Source: Thermomonospora catenispora
GTDB taxonomy: Bacteria; Actinomycetota; Actinomycetes; Streptosporangiales; Streptosporangiaceae
NCBI RefSeq assembly: GCF_006363815.1
Contig: NZ_RRYT01000018.1
Coordinates: 42,412-106,411 of the forward strand
DNA length: 64,000 nucleotides
Direction of reading: 5' to 3'
Shown: piece by piece, positions 10,541 through 18,259 of the stretch
Layout: every line of letters starts with the position of its first letter
How positions within the stretch are numbered: position 1 is the first letter of the stretch
Notes under the pieces: generated by a model
The model's database searches: none
What the model saw: the letters and a program-made list of their open reading frames with translations, nothing else
What the model was told of the DNA's origin: nothing
Made by a program: the position numbers and the translations under genes

Positions 10541-10822
10541 CTAGCCGCGCAGCCCGTTGATCCGCCGCGCCAGGTCGAAGTCCTTGCCGGTGAGGCCGCC
10601 CGCCGAGTGCGTGGACAGGCTGAGCGTCACCGTGTTCCAGCGGATCGTGATGTCGGGGTGGTGGTCGGCCTCCTCGGCGAGCTCGGCGACCCGGTTGACG
10701 AACGCCATGGCCTCGGCGAAGTCGGCCAGGCGCACCGTGGTGACGATGGCCTCCCCGTCCCGTTCCCAGCCGGGCGTCGTCTCCAGCTCGGCGGCGATCG
10801 ACCGTTCGTCCAGCAGGCTCAT
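10541..10822 (-). CDS. 4a-hydroxytetrahydrobiopterin dehydratase (PCD/DCoH family)
   Basis: A 93-residue pterin-4a-carbinolamine dehydratase. The active-site HHPDITIRWNTVTL motif with the downstream STHSAGGLTGKDF is present, as is FVNRVAELAEEADHHPD. It would recycle oxidised pterin cofactor after aromatic hydroxylases, although bacterial homologs can have other roles, including in molybdopterin metabolism. No aromatic hydroxylase gene is nearby. ATG at 10822 has GGGAGGAGAG just upstream. It lies on the strand of the aminotransferase operon but is separated from it by the large inverted repeat, so co-transcription is doubtful. Confidence 0.92.
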   Translation of the reverse strand: MSLLDERSIAAELETTPGWERDGEAIVTTVRLADFAEAMAFVNRVAELAEEADHHPDITIRWNTVTLSLSTHSAGGLTGKDFDLARRINGLRG

Positions 10823-10938
10823 GGGTCCTCTCCTCCCTGCGCGCCATCATGCCCGGGCCGGCGGCCCCGACACCGCTCCGGGCGGGCGGCGCCACCTGGG
10901 CGGGCCGCCCGCGACATGCGGAGGATATTCTCGCTGGA

Positions 10939-12597
10939 ATGCACCCCAGCCTGGCCGACGTGCTGGAATTGGAGGCCGTCCGCCGCGGACAGCCCCGGGT
11001 GGTGGCGGGGGCGGACCGGCTGGACACCCGGGTGCGCTGGGTGCACGTCGCCGAGATCGCCGACATCGGCCACCTGCTGCACGGCGGCGAACTGGTGCTG
11101 ACCACCGGCATCGCCCTGCCCGATGAACCGGACCGGCTGCGCGGATACGTGGCCGAGCTGGCCGAGGCGGGCGCCAGCGGGCTGATGATCGAGCTGGGCC
11201 GCCGCTATGTCGAAGAGCTGCCCGCCGCGCTGCGCGACGCCGCCGAGGAGCACGGCCTGCCGGTGATCGCGCTCGCCCGGGAGACGGTGTTCATCGACAT
11301 CACCGAGGCGGTGCACGCCCGGATCCTGGACGCCCAGCTGGACGAGCTGCGGGCTTCCGAGCAGCTGCACGAGATCTTCACCCGGCTGTCGGTGGAGGGC
11401 GCCTCCCCCGCGGAGGTGATCCGCCAGGTGGCCGCGCTGGCGCGACGCCCGGTGGTGCTGGAGAACCTGGCCCATCAAGTGCTGGCCGTGGAGACCGCCG
11501 GGGCCGACCCGGCGGAGCTGCTGGCGGTGTGGGAGACCCGGTCCCGGGCGGTGCGTCCGGACCGTCGCACCGCCTACGACCCGGCCTCCGGCTGGCTGGT
11601 CGCCACGGTCGGCGCCCGCGACGAGGACTGGGGCCGGCTGATCATCGTCGGCGGCGGGCCGCCCACCCCGCGCGACGTGGTGCTGATCGAACGGGCGGCG
11701 ACCACGCTGGCGCTGGTCCGGCTGCTGGACCGGCAGGCCGAGAGCCTGGAACGCCAGGCGCACGGCACGATCATCTCCGGCATCCTGGCCCGCGCCTACG
11801 CCGACCCGGCCGAGGCCGCCGCCCGCGCCCGCGCCCTCGGCGTCCCGCTGGTCGGCCGTCGGCTGCTGGGCGTCGTGCTGCGCCCCCGGGACGGCTCCGC
11901 CGAGACCGCCTCCGGCGCCGCCGACGGCGCCCTCGGCGGTGCGGGCGAGCACCAGACGCTGGCCGCGCTGGCCGAGGCCGCCACCGCCGCCTGCCGCGAC
12001 GCCCGGCTCCCTGCCCTGGTCGGCCTGCTGGACGAGGCCGGGCCGCAGGAGGCGCGGGTCGGGGTGCTGATCTCCCTGCCCGCCCGCGTCGACGCCGAGC
12101 GGGCGCTGCGCCGGATCGCCGATCGCATCCGCGCCTCCTGCCCTTCCGGGGCGGTGATGGCGGCCGGATCGGTGGTGGAGTCCATCCGCGACGTGCGCCG
12201 GTCGTTCCTGGAGGCCGACCAGGTCGCCGACGCGGCCCGCCGCGACTCGGACGACCGTTTCCTGTACCGTCTGCCCGATCTGCGGTTGCGCGGCCTGCTG
12301 CACCTGCTCCGGGACGACGCCCGGCTGCAGACGTTCGTGGAACGGGAGCTCGGCCCGCTGCTGGACCATGACGCCCGGCGCGGCACCGACCTGACCCGCA
12401 TCCTGTCCGTCTATCTGGCCGCCGGCCGCAACAAGGCCCTGGCCGCCCAGCGGGCGCACCTGTCCCGTCCCGCGCTCTATGAGCGTCTGCGCCGCATCTC
12501 CCGCATCCTGGACGTCGATCTGGACGACGTCGACTCCTGCGTCTCCCTGCACGTCGCCCTGATGGCGTTGGACTCCATCCGCCAGCGCCCGTCCTGA
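10939..12597 (+). CDS. PucR-family transcriptional regulator
   Basis: A 552-residue regulator. Residues 1-130 form the PucR N-terminal domain (HPSLADVLELEAVRRGQPRVV, VAEIADIGHLLHGGELVLTTG). A central sensor-like region follows, with ERQAHGTIISGILARAYADP. A GGDEF-like central segment (about 290-430) precedes the C-terminal helix-turn-helix at about 500-540: LAAQRAHLSRPALYERLRRI and SRILDVDLDD. Such regulators control purine, proline, amine and GABA catabolism. Being divergent from the dehydratase and aminotransferase-mmsA genes across a 116-bp gap, it probably governs them. The start is ATG at 10939, with GGAGGA about 14 bases upstream, because earlier codons encode a non-family extension. Confidence 0.92.
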   Translation: MHPSLADVLELEAVRRGQPRVVAGADRLDTRVRWVHVAEIADIGHLLHGGELVLTTGIALPDEPDRLRGYVAELAEAGASGLMIELGRRYVEELPAALRDAAEEHGLPVIALARETVFIDITEAVHARILDAQLDELRASEQLHEIFTRLSVEGASPAEVIRQVAALARRPVVLENLAHQVLAVETAGADPAELLAVWETRSRAVRPDRRTAYDPASGWLVATVGARDEDWGRLIIVGGGPPTPRDVVLIERAATTLALVRLLDRQAESLERQAHGTIISGILARAYADPAEAAARARALGVPLVGRRLLGVVLRPRDGSAETASGAADGALGGAGEHQTLAALAEAATAACRDARLPALVGLLDEAGPQEARVGVLISLPARVDAERALRRIADRIRASCPSGAVMAAGSVVESIRDVRRSFLEADQVADAARRDSDDRFLYRLPDLRLRGLLHLLRDDARLQTFVERELGPLLDHDARRGTDLTRILSVYLAAGRNKALAAQRAHLSRPALYERLRRISRILDVDLDDVDSCVSLHVALMALDSIRQRPS

Positions 12598-12684
12598 CGG
12601 CCCCGGCGTCGCGCACGCCGGCGGGGCGACGGAGCGGCCGGCGGCCGCCACGGGCGGGTCCCGTGCGAATGCGGGACGGGACCG

Positions 12685-12717
12685 GGGCGCCCTCCGACGG
12701 CGCTCCCGAGGGCGCCC
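12685..12717 (+). terminator. Possible terminator hairpin after the PucR gene
   Basis: GGGCGCCCTC (12685-12694) and GAGGGCGCCC (12708-12717) can pair around a 13-nt loop, about 90 bases past the PucR stop. There is no T tract, so intrinsic termination is uncertain. Confidence 0.4.
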
Positions 12718-12855
12718 TCCTCGAGGCGGTCGCCGTGCCGGAGCGCCGGCGGCGCCGGTGCCGGGAGCGTCGCCGGGAGCGGAACGGGCGCGGACTTTGC
12801 CTGCGTTGGCGAGCTCTTCCCCCTGACATGGGGTTCTCTGGGGCAGAACCGTGAT

Positions 12856-13968
12856 GTGGGCTTGCGCAGTTTCGGGGTCGAGGAGGAGCTGCTGCTCGTC
12901 GACCCGGAGAGCGGGGCTCCCCGTGCGATGTCCGGGGCGGTCCTTCGCCGCGCCCGCCTCCAGGGGGAGGGGCTGCACGCGAGCCCGCTGGTCGACGGCG
13001 GGATCGGAAGCGAGCTGCAGCGCGAGCAGCTGGAGATCTGCACCCGGCCCTGCACCACGCTGGAGGAGCTGGCCGGGCAGGTGCGGCACCGCCGGCGGAC
13101 GGCGGACCGGGCGGCCCGCGAGGCGGGCGTGCGGATCGCGGCGCTGGCGACCTCCCCGATGGCGGTGCACCCGTCGCTGACCCCCCGGGACCGGTACCGG
13201 CGGCTGGCCGACCAGTACGCCCGGGTCGCCGACGAGCAGCTCATCTGCGGCTGCCACGTGCATGTGGAGGTCTCCTCCCCCGAGGAGGGGGTGGGCGTGC
13301 TGGACCGCATCCGGCCGTGGCTGGCGCCGCTGCTGGCCCTCAGCGCCAACTCGCCGTTCTGGCAGGGGCGCGACACCGGATACGACAGCTGGCGGTGGCA
13401 GGTGTGGCAGGGCTGGCCCTCCAGCGGCCCCACCGCCGTCTTCGGAGACGCCCGGGCCTACCGGGACACGGTCCGGACGATGATCGCCACCGGCGTGCTG
13501 CTGGACGAGGGCATGGTCTACTTCGACGCGCGCCTGTCCCGCACCTACCCCACGGTCGAGGTCCGGGTGGCCGACGTGTGCCTGATCGCCGAGGACACCG
13601 TGCTGGTGGCCGCGCTGGTCCGGGGGCTGGTGGAGACCGCCGCCCGCGCCTGGCGCGCCGGTGAGCCGCCCGACCCGGTGCGCACCGAGGTGCTGCGCCT
13701 GGCGATGTGGCGGGCCGCCCGGTCCGGGCTGCGCGGCCCGCTGATCCACCCGACGACCTGGCGGCCGGCGCCCGCCGGAACGGTGATCGAGGCGCTGGTC
13801 GAGCATGTGCGCGGCGCCCTGGAGGGCTCCGGCGACCTGGCGGCGGTGCGGCGGGCGCTCCGGTCGCTCCGGGTCCGCGGCACCGGAGCCCGCCTGCAGC
13901 GCGCCGCCCACGCCCGGAGCGGCCGCCTCGTCGAGGTCGTCCGCGACGCCGTCGCCCGGACCGTGTGA
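12856..13968 (+). CDS. Carboxylate-amine ligase, GCS2/YbdK glutamate-cysteine ligase family
   Basis: A 370-residue ATP-dependent ligase of the GCS2 family. FGVEEELLLVD at the N-terminus provides the metal-binding glutamates, SELQREQLEICTRPC is the second acidic segment, and CGCHVHVEV is the third conserved strand. These enzymes join glutamate to cysteine or to other amines by a gamma bond. In mycothiol-making actinomycetes they probably do not serve glutathione synthesis, so the substrate is open. The GTG at 12856 gives the standard short lead of four residues. The gene stands alone between PucR and an SDR, with a long palindrome after it. Confidence 0.88.
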   Translation: MGLRSFGVEEELLLVDPESGAPRAMSGAVLRRARLQGEGLHASPLVDGGIGSELQREQLEICTRPCTTLEELAGQVRHRRRTADRAAREAGVRIAALATSPMAVHPSLTPRDRYRRLADQYARVADEQLICGCHVHVEVSSPEEGVGVLDRIRPWLAPLLALSANSPFWQGRDTGYDSWRWQVWQGWPSSGPTAVFGDARAYRDTVRTMIATGVLLDEGMVYFDARLSRTYPTVEVRVADVCLIAEDTVLVAALVRGLVETAARAWRAGEPPDPVRTEVLRLAMWRAARSGLRGPLIHPTTWRPAPAGTVIEALVEHVRGALEGSGDLAAVRRALRSLRVRGTGARLQRAAHARSGRLVEVVRDAVARTV

Positions 13969-13986
13969 ACCGCCTGAGGCGCCCCG

Positions 13987-14018
13987 CCCCGGGCGGATCG
14001 TCGACGATCCGCCCGGGG
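13987..14018. repeat. Perfect 32-bp palindrome between the GCS2 and SDR genes
   Basis: Left arm CCCCGGGCGGATCGTC (13987-14002) is the exact reverse complement of the right arm (14003-14018), centred on GTCGAC with no loop. It lies 18 bases after the ligase stop and 36 bases before the SDR start. It could act as a terminator without a T tract, or as an operator for the SDR gene. Confidence 0.8.
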
Positions 14019-14054
14019 TCCGGGCACCGAGGCGACCGCAGTAGCGTGCTCGGC

Positions 14055-14801
14055 ATGGACCTTGGACTGACCGGACGACGCGCCGCCGTCGCCGCCGCGA
14101 GCAGCGGGCTCGGATTCGCCACCGCACGGGCGCTGGCCGCCGAGGGCGTGCAGGTGGCCGTCTGCAGTCGTGACAGGGAACGCATCGAGAAGGCCGCCGC
14201 CGACATCGGCGAGAACGCTCATCCGATCGTCGCCGACGTCGGCACGCCGGAGGGCGCCGTCGCCTTCGTGGAGGAGGCGCAGCGCCTGCTGGGCGGAGTG
14301 GACATCCTGGTGACCAACGCCGGCGGCCCCCCGCCCGGCGGCTTCGACGACATCGACGTGGAGGCCTATCGGGCGGCGCTGGACCTCAACCTGATGTCGG
14401 TCGTCGCCATGTGCAAGGCCGCGGTCCCGGCCATGCGCGAACGCAAGTGGGGCCGGGTGCTGGCCATCACGTCCATCTCCGTGCGCCAGCCCATCGGCGG
14501 CCTCATCCTGTCGAACACGGCCCGCGCGGGCGCCACCGGCTTTTTGAAGACGCTCGCCCTGGAGGTCGCCCGCGACGGCGTCACCGTCAACTCCCTGCTC
14601 CCCGGCTCGCACGCCACCGATCGTCTCCGCCGGCTCCACGGCGGAGACCTGTCCAAGGCCGCCGCGGCCGTCCCCATGGGTCGGGTGGGCGATCCGGACG
14701 ACTTCGGCGCCTGCGCCGTCTTCCTGTGCTCCGAGCACGCCCGTTTCGTCACCGGCGCGGCGATCCCCGTCGACGGCGGCGCCTATCTGGGGCTCCTGTA
14801 G
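14055..14801 (+). CDS. Short-chain dehydrogenase/reductase-fold protein lacking the catalytic Tyr and Lys
   Basis: A 248-residue SDR-fold protein. The nucleotide loop is degenerate (AAASSGLG instead of TGxxxGxG), while VTNAGGPPPG (the NAG motif) and the C-terminal VTGAAIPVDGG are kept. Where YxxxK should stand the sequence is LSNTARAGATGFLKTLA, putting Ser for Tyr and Arg for Lys, while the preceding ITSISV serines remain. Such proteins form a recognised atypical SDR group, so ordinary hydride-transfer catalysis is doubtful. It could be a binding protein or use a different mechanism. The ATG at 14055 is the first start after the palindrome. No partner gene suggests a pathway. Confidence 0.85.
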   Translation: MDLGLTGRRAAVAAASSGLGFATARALAAEGVQVAVCSRDRERIEKAAADIGENAHPIVADVGTPEGAVAFVEEAQRLLGGVDILVTNAGGPPPGGFDDIDVEAYRAALDLNLMSVVAMCKAAVPAMRERKWGRVLAITSISVRQPIGGLILSNTARAGATGFLKTLALEVARDGVTVNSLLPGSHATDRLRRLHGGDLSKAAAAVPMGRVGDPDDFGACAVFLCSEHARFVTGAAIPVDGGAYLGLL

Positions 14802-15101
14802 CCCGCCGCCCGGGGATCGCGCCGCCGTGTCCGGCGCCGTCGTCGACGGGGACACGGACCGCGGCCCCCGCCCGGCCGGCCGGTCGTGACCGCCGGCCCG
14901 CGCCTCTCGCGGCGCGGCGGTGCGATCCGTCGTCCGCCCGACGGACACGGCACCTCGCAGGGCGCCCGTTCACGGATCGGGCCGCCTTCGCGTCCGGACC
15001 CGCGCTCGGGACGGGCGACGCGCCCGTCGGCGGGTCCGGGCCCGCGGTGGAGGGCGGGCGCGGCGAGCAGGGGGTCCCCGCCGCGCCCGCCGGCCGGGAG
15101 G

Positions 15102-15593
15102 TCAGGCGGCGGCGGAGGCGGCGCGGCGCCAGGGCAGGAAGCCGGAGACGGGGCGCTGGGGGGCGGGGATCCCGGTGGGCTCGACGGCGAGGATGCGGTC
15201 GAAGCGGAAGGCGCGGACGCCGCGCCGCAGGCGGCACCAGCCGACGAAGTGCCAGTGGTCGCGGTGGACCAGGCAGGTGACGGGCTCGACCTCGCGAATG
15301 GTGACGTTGGCGTTGGCGTCGCCGTAGCAGAGGCGCACGACGCGGCGCTCGGTGATCGCCTCGGCGATGACCCGGGCGCGGTCGGCGACGGCCTCGGCCA
15401 ACGGCGTGGTCAGGGTGCTCAGGGTGCTGCTGGTGACGGGGTCGTCGGACAGGTCGGCGGTCAGGTGCCGCAGGGCGCGGCGGGCGGCGGCGGCCTGGGG
15501 GCCGCTGCCCAGGTGGGCGAGCGAGAGGGCCAGCGCGGCGATCTCGGCTGGCGGCAGGTCGTGAGGCCGGGCCGGCGTGCGCGTGTCGTCCAT
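15102..15593 (-). CDS. WYL-domain protein lacking the usual N-terminal helix-turn-helix
   Basis: A 163-residue protein. The WYL core covers about residues 80-150 (RRVVRLCYGDANANVTIREVE and WHFVGWCRLRRGVRAFRFDRI). The start, LPPAEIAALALSLAHLGSGPQ and AAARRALRHL, matches the linker that follows the winged helix in full-length YafY-type regulators, so the DNA-binding domain is absent rather than replaced. No helix-turn-helix frame is present upstream. A TATAAT box (minus strand, 15606-15601) lies 7 bases before the ATG at 15593, implying a leaderless message and supporting this start. WYL domains sense nucleic acids or other ligands; actinobacterial PafBC links WYL proteins to DNA damage. Confidence 0.8.
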   Translation of the reverse strand: MDDTRTPARPHDLPPAEIAALALSLAHLGSGPQAAAARRALRHLTADLSDDPVTSSTLSTLTTPLAEAVADRARVIAEAITERRVVRLCYGDANANVTIREVEPVTCLVHRDHWHFVGWCRLRRGVRAFRFDRILAVEPTGIPAPQRPVSGFLPWRRAASAAA

Positions 15594-15597
15594 GCAT

Positions 15598-15613
15598 TCG
15601 ATTATATGTTCGA
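15598..15613 (-). promoter_or_regulatory. LexA-box-like palindrome overlapping a TATAAT promoter
   Basis: The minus strand reads TCGAACATATAATCGA, matching 10 of the 12 fixed positions of the actinobacterial SOS box TCGAAC-N4-GTTCGA. It sits inside the longer inverted repeat ATTCGA-N8-TCGAAT (15596-15615). The perfect -10 TATAAT of the WYL gene is embedded in it, so a bound repressor would block transcription. LexA binding is inferred. Confidence 0.5.
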
Positions 15614-15658
15614 ATGACGACGGCCGACAGGCCGCACGGCCTGACGTTAGGGGTTTCT

Positions 15659-15677
15659 GGCAGGTCAGTAACCTGCC
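15659..15677. promoter_or_regulatory. Inverted repeat in the divergent WYL/coiled-coil promoter region
   Basis: GGCAGGT (15659-15665), 5 bases, ACCTGCC (15671-15677). It lies 75 bases before the plus-strand gene at 15752 and could be an operator; no known family assigned. Confidence 0.4.
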
Positions 15678-15751
15678 CGGTGAATGGCGGCTACGTAGGT
15701 TATTGTCGCGATCATCACCGTTCGCCCGACCGGCCGCCTGCGAGGAGCCCG

Positions 15752-16918
15752 ATGACCGTCGTCCTGCTGGTGCTGTGCATGGTCGTGGGGGCGCTGGAGC
15801 TGTGGGTCGGCAAGCAGAGCAGGGACCAGGCCAGGGCGTTCGAGCGGCGCGTCGAGGAGCTGCGCGAACAGGTCGGCAAACAGAGCGGGGTGCTGGTCAC
15901 GGTGGGCGAGCGGCTCACCGCCGAGCTGTCCCGGGTCAAGCGCGAGGTGCTGCCCGCCCTGGAGGAGCGACTGCGGAGCGTCACCCGTCGGCTCGAGGAA
16001 CTGGGCGAGCTGGTCCGCCACGCCGACGACTGCCTCAAGGCGCAGGAGGCCCGGCTGCACCGGCTCGAGCAGCAGCGCATCGCCCTCTCGGCGGTGCGGC
16101 GCACGCTGACCGACCTGGAGGGCAGGCTGCGTCCGCTCGCCGAGCGGGGCGGGGCCGCGCCGGACGGGACGTCCGCGCGGGCGGCGCTGGAGCGGCTGGC
16201 GGAGCTGGAGCGCAGCGGCGCCGAGATCCGGGAGCTGCAGCGCGACCTGACCCGCACGCTGGAGGACCTCGAGGACGTCGTCGACGACCTGCTGCGGTAC
16301 ACCGGCGACGAGCTGGACGAGGCGGCCCGCCGGTCCCTGCTCGGCGAGCGGGCCGATCGGGCGGAGCCGCTGCCCGGACGGCTGTGGGTGCGCGATCCGC
16401 GCCTGCACGACGTGCTGGGCGAGGTGTACGAGCGATGCGTACAGGCGGTGGGGCTGCGGGTGCGGTTCCGCTTCGGGGAGGGCGAGCCGGACGGGCCGCG
16501 GCGGCTGCGTTACTTCCTGGCCGGGCGGAGCGCAGGAGAGCTGGCGGGCGCGTTCACCGAGCTGCTGATCTCCACCGGGGCGGACCCGAACCGCGCCGCG
16601 CTGCTGCCGACCGACGTACGGGTGGCGGGCGCCCCGCACCCGGCCGAACGCCCCGTCCCCCCGGAGGAGACGGCGTTCCAGGGACTGCTGCGCGCGCTGC
16701 ACGACAGCGACGGCGCCATCGCGCAGATCGGCCCGCTGCTGATCGTCCGCACCCGGGAGGAGCTGCTGGGCGCGGTGCTCACCCCCTCCCAGACGGCCGA
16801 GCCGGACGCCGAGGAGGCGGCCTGGAGCCCCGCCGAGGCGGCCCTGCGGCTCCGCCGGCGGGCCGCCCATCAGCTGTGGGAGCTGACCGAGTGGGCGAAC
16901 CGGCCGCCGACCGCGTAG
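15752..16918 (+). CDS. Membrane-anchored coiled-coil protein of unknown function
   Basis: A 388-residue protein I cannot assign to a family. An N-terminal hydrophobic helix (MTVVLLVLCMVVGALELWVG) is followed by about 170 residues of charged heptad-like sequence rich in Glu, Arg and Leu, a probable coiled coil. A more globular C-terminal half has RLWVRDPRLHDVLGEVYERC, RVRFRFGEGE and LIVRTREELLGAVL. It may be a membrane-tethered structural or scaffolding protein. The ATG at 15752 has GAGGAG 5 bases upstream and begins exactly at the membrane helix; the frame is open back to 15614. Its 3-prime end overlaps the next, convergent gene by about 49 bases. Confidence 0.75.
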   Translation: MTVVLLVLCMVVGALELWVGKQSRDQARAFERRVEELREQVGKQSGVLVTVGERLTAELSRVKREVLPALEERLRSVTRRLEELGELVRHADDCLKAQEARLHRLEQQRIALSAVRRTLTDLEGRLRPLAERGGAAPDGTSARAALERLAELERSGAEIRELQRDLTRTLEDLEDVVDDLLRYTGDELDEAARRSLLGERADRAEPLPGRLWVRDPRLHDVLGEVYERCVQAVGLRVRFRFGEGEPDGPRRLRYFLAGRSAGELAGAFTELLISTGADPNRAALLPTDVRVAGAPHPAERPVPPEETAFQGLLRALHDSDGAIAQIGPLLIVRTREELLGAVLTPSQTAEPDAEEAAWSPAEAALRLRRRAAHQLWELTEWANRPPTA

Positions 16919-17478
16919 GCGCGCACCCCTCCCCCGGGCGCGTCCAGACGGACCGCCAGCGGGCAGCCGATCTCACCGGTGGCGCGATCCACCTCGGCGC
17001 ACAGCCCCACTCCGCCGGCCCGGTCCAGCAGCACGGCGGCCTCGACCGAGCGCACCGCCCGGACCGCCGCGGACATGCTCGCGGCGTCGGCGGGGTCGTA
17101 CAGCTCGGCGAAGACCAGCCGCCGGGCGTAGCGGATCAGGGCCGCGGCGTCCACCACCCGGCTGCCGACCACCGCCGCGGGTCCGGCGATCACGATGCCG
17201 TATCCCGGGGACGGCCGGCCGCGCACGTACACCTCCCGGTCCGGCCGGGGCATGCGCCGTCGTCCGCGCAGCCGCAGCTGCAAGCCGAATCCGGTGCGCG
17301 GGTCCAGATAGACCGGCGGGGCGAGCACGGTGGTCCGGTCCACCGGGACGAGGGCCTGGGGCGTCGCGTTCCGCTCGGGCAGGAACAGGCCGAGCCCGCG
17401 GATCAGCAGCCGCCAGATCGGACGCGTCGTCACCTCGTGCGGGTCGTGCGGGCGGTGCGGATCCCCGGCGGCCTCCAT
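16870..17478 (-). CDS. Hypothetical protein
   Basis: A 202-residue protein with no recognised family. The sequence has ordinary composition: LFLPERNATPQALVPVDR, GYGIVIAGPAAVVGSRVVDAAALI, YARRLVFAELYDPADAASM and a Cys in GLCAEVDRATGEIGCPLAV. That is unlike the Arg/Pro-rich noise in other frames, which favours a real gene. Convergent with the coiled-coil gene and overlapping its end. The start may be the ATG at 17478 or a GTG about 15 codons later. Nothing in the neighbourhood suggests a role. Confidence 0.55.
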   Translation of the reverse strand: MEAAGDPHRPHDPHEVTTRPIWRLLIRGLGLFLPERNATPQALVPVDRTTVLAPPVYLDPRTGFGLQLRLRGRRRMPRPDREVYVRGRPSPGYGIVIAGPAAVVGSRVVDAAALIRYARRLVFAELYDPADAASMSAAVRAVRSVEAAVLLDRAGGVGLCAEVDRATGEIGCPLAVRLDAPGGGVRAYAVGGRFAHSVSSHS

Positions 17479-17588
17479 GCCGCCATCCTGCGGCGCGGCC
17501 GGTCCGGTGACAAGGCCCGCCGGGTCACTGCGCCGCGTCCGCCGCTCCGCTACGGTGGGGAATCCCGACCTCGACGAGGGCGCCGCCG

Positions 17589-18107
17589 ATGAACATGCAG
17601 GACATGATGGTGTTCCGCGACACCGCGTCGCGGACGGTCGACAAGTACCTGATGTCCTATGAGCGCAACGTCATCGCGGTGCGGCGACATCCCGCGGTGC
17701 TGTTGCAGGCGGCGGCCGAGACGCTGGGCGGACTGCTGGTGTCGGCCGGGGTGCATCTGTTCACCGGGTTCCCGCTGCTGTGGCTGCCCTGGCTGCTCCT
17801 GGTGGGCCGGCTGGGGTGGAAGGTGATCAGCTGGTCGGTGGAATTCTTCATCGTGACCGAGCACCGGGTGATGATGGTGACCGGCGTGCTCAACCGCAAG
17901 GTCGCGATGATGCCGCTGGCCAAGGTGGAGGACATCAAGCTGAACCGGTCGGTGCTGGGCCGGATGCTGGGGTACGGCGAGTTCGAGATCGAGTCCGCCG
18001 GCGACAAGCAGGCGCTGCGGAACATCACCTATATGCCGTATCCGGAGCAGCTCTACTTGGAGATCTCGTCCATGATCTTCGGCGCCGAGGACGAGTCCCC
18101 GGATTAA
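17589..18107 (+). CDS. PH-domain (YdbS/YdbT-like) membrane protein
   Basis: A 172-residue protein with two adjacent membrane helices (about residues 40-82: AETLGGLLVSAGVHLFTGFP and LLWLPWLLLVGRLGWKVISW) followed by a bacterial PH-like domain. FFIVTEHRVMMVTGVLNRK and AMMPLAKVEDIKLNRSVLGRM are the family signature, and GYGEFEIESAG closes it. These domains are common in actinomycete membrane proteins of unsettled function. The ATG at 17589 is preceded by GACGAGGG. A 152-bp AT-richer gap separates it from the flavoprotein cluster, so it may not belong to that operon. Confidence 0.88.
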   Translation: MNMQDMMVFRDTASRTVDKYLMSYERNVIAVRRHPAVLLQAAAETLGGLLVSAGVHLFTGFPLLWLPWLLLVGRLGWKVISWSVEFFIVTEHRVMMVTGVLNRKVAMMPLAKVEDIKLNRSVLGRMLGYGEFEIESAGDKQALRNITYMPYPEQLYLEISSMIFGAEDESPD

Positions 18108-18259
18108 AACCTTCCCTTAAAGAAACCTTTTCCTGTCCTTTCCGGGACGGGGCCCTGTCCGTCCGAGAGCGCAGCCCTGTCGCCCACTGTTTTCAACCAG
18201 CTTCAGGGTTCTCGCATCTAACGCGGTGAGACGGCGATATCTCGGACCAGGGGATCAAC

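Noticed and set aside
10819..14127. A 1102-codon open frame on the minus strand
   Set aside because: It covers the PucR and GCS2 genes in antisense and spans a gene boundary; it is a GC-driven shadow.
18108..18259. An attenuator-like stem between the PH-domain gene and the flavoprotein
   Set aside because: Only short GTCC/GGAC pairings are possible; the AT-rich TTCCCTTAAAGAAACC is not part of a clean stem-loop with a T tract.
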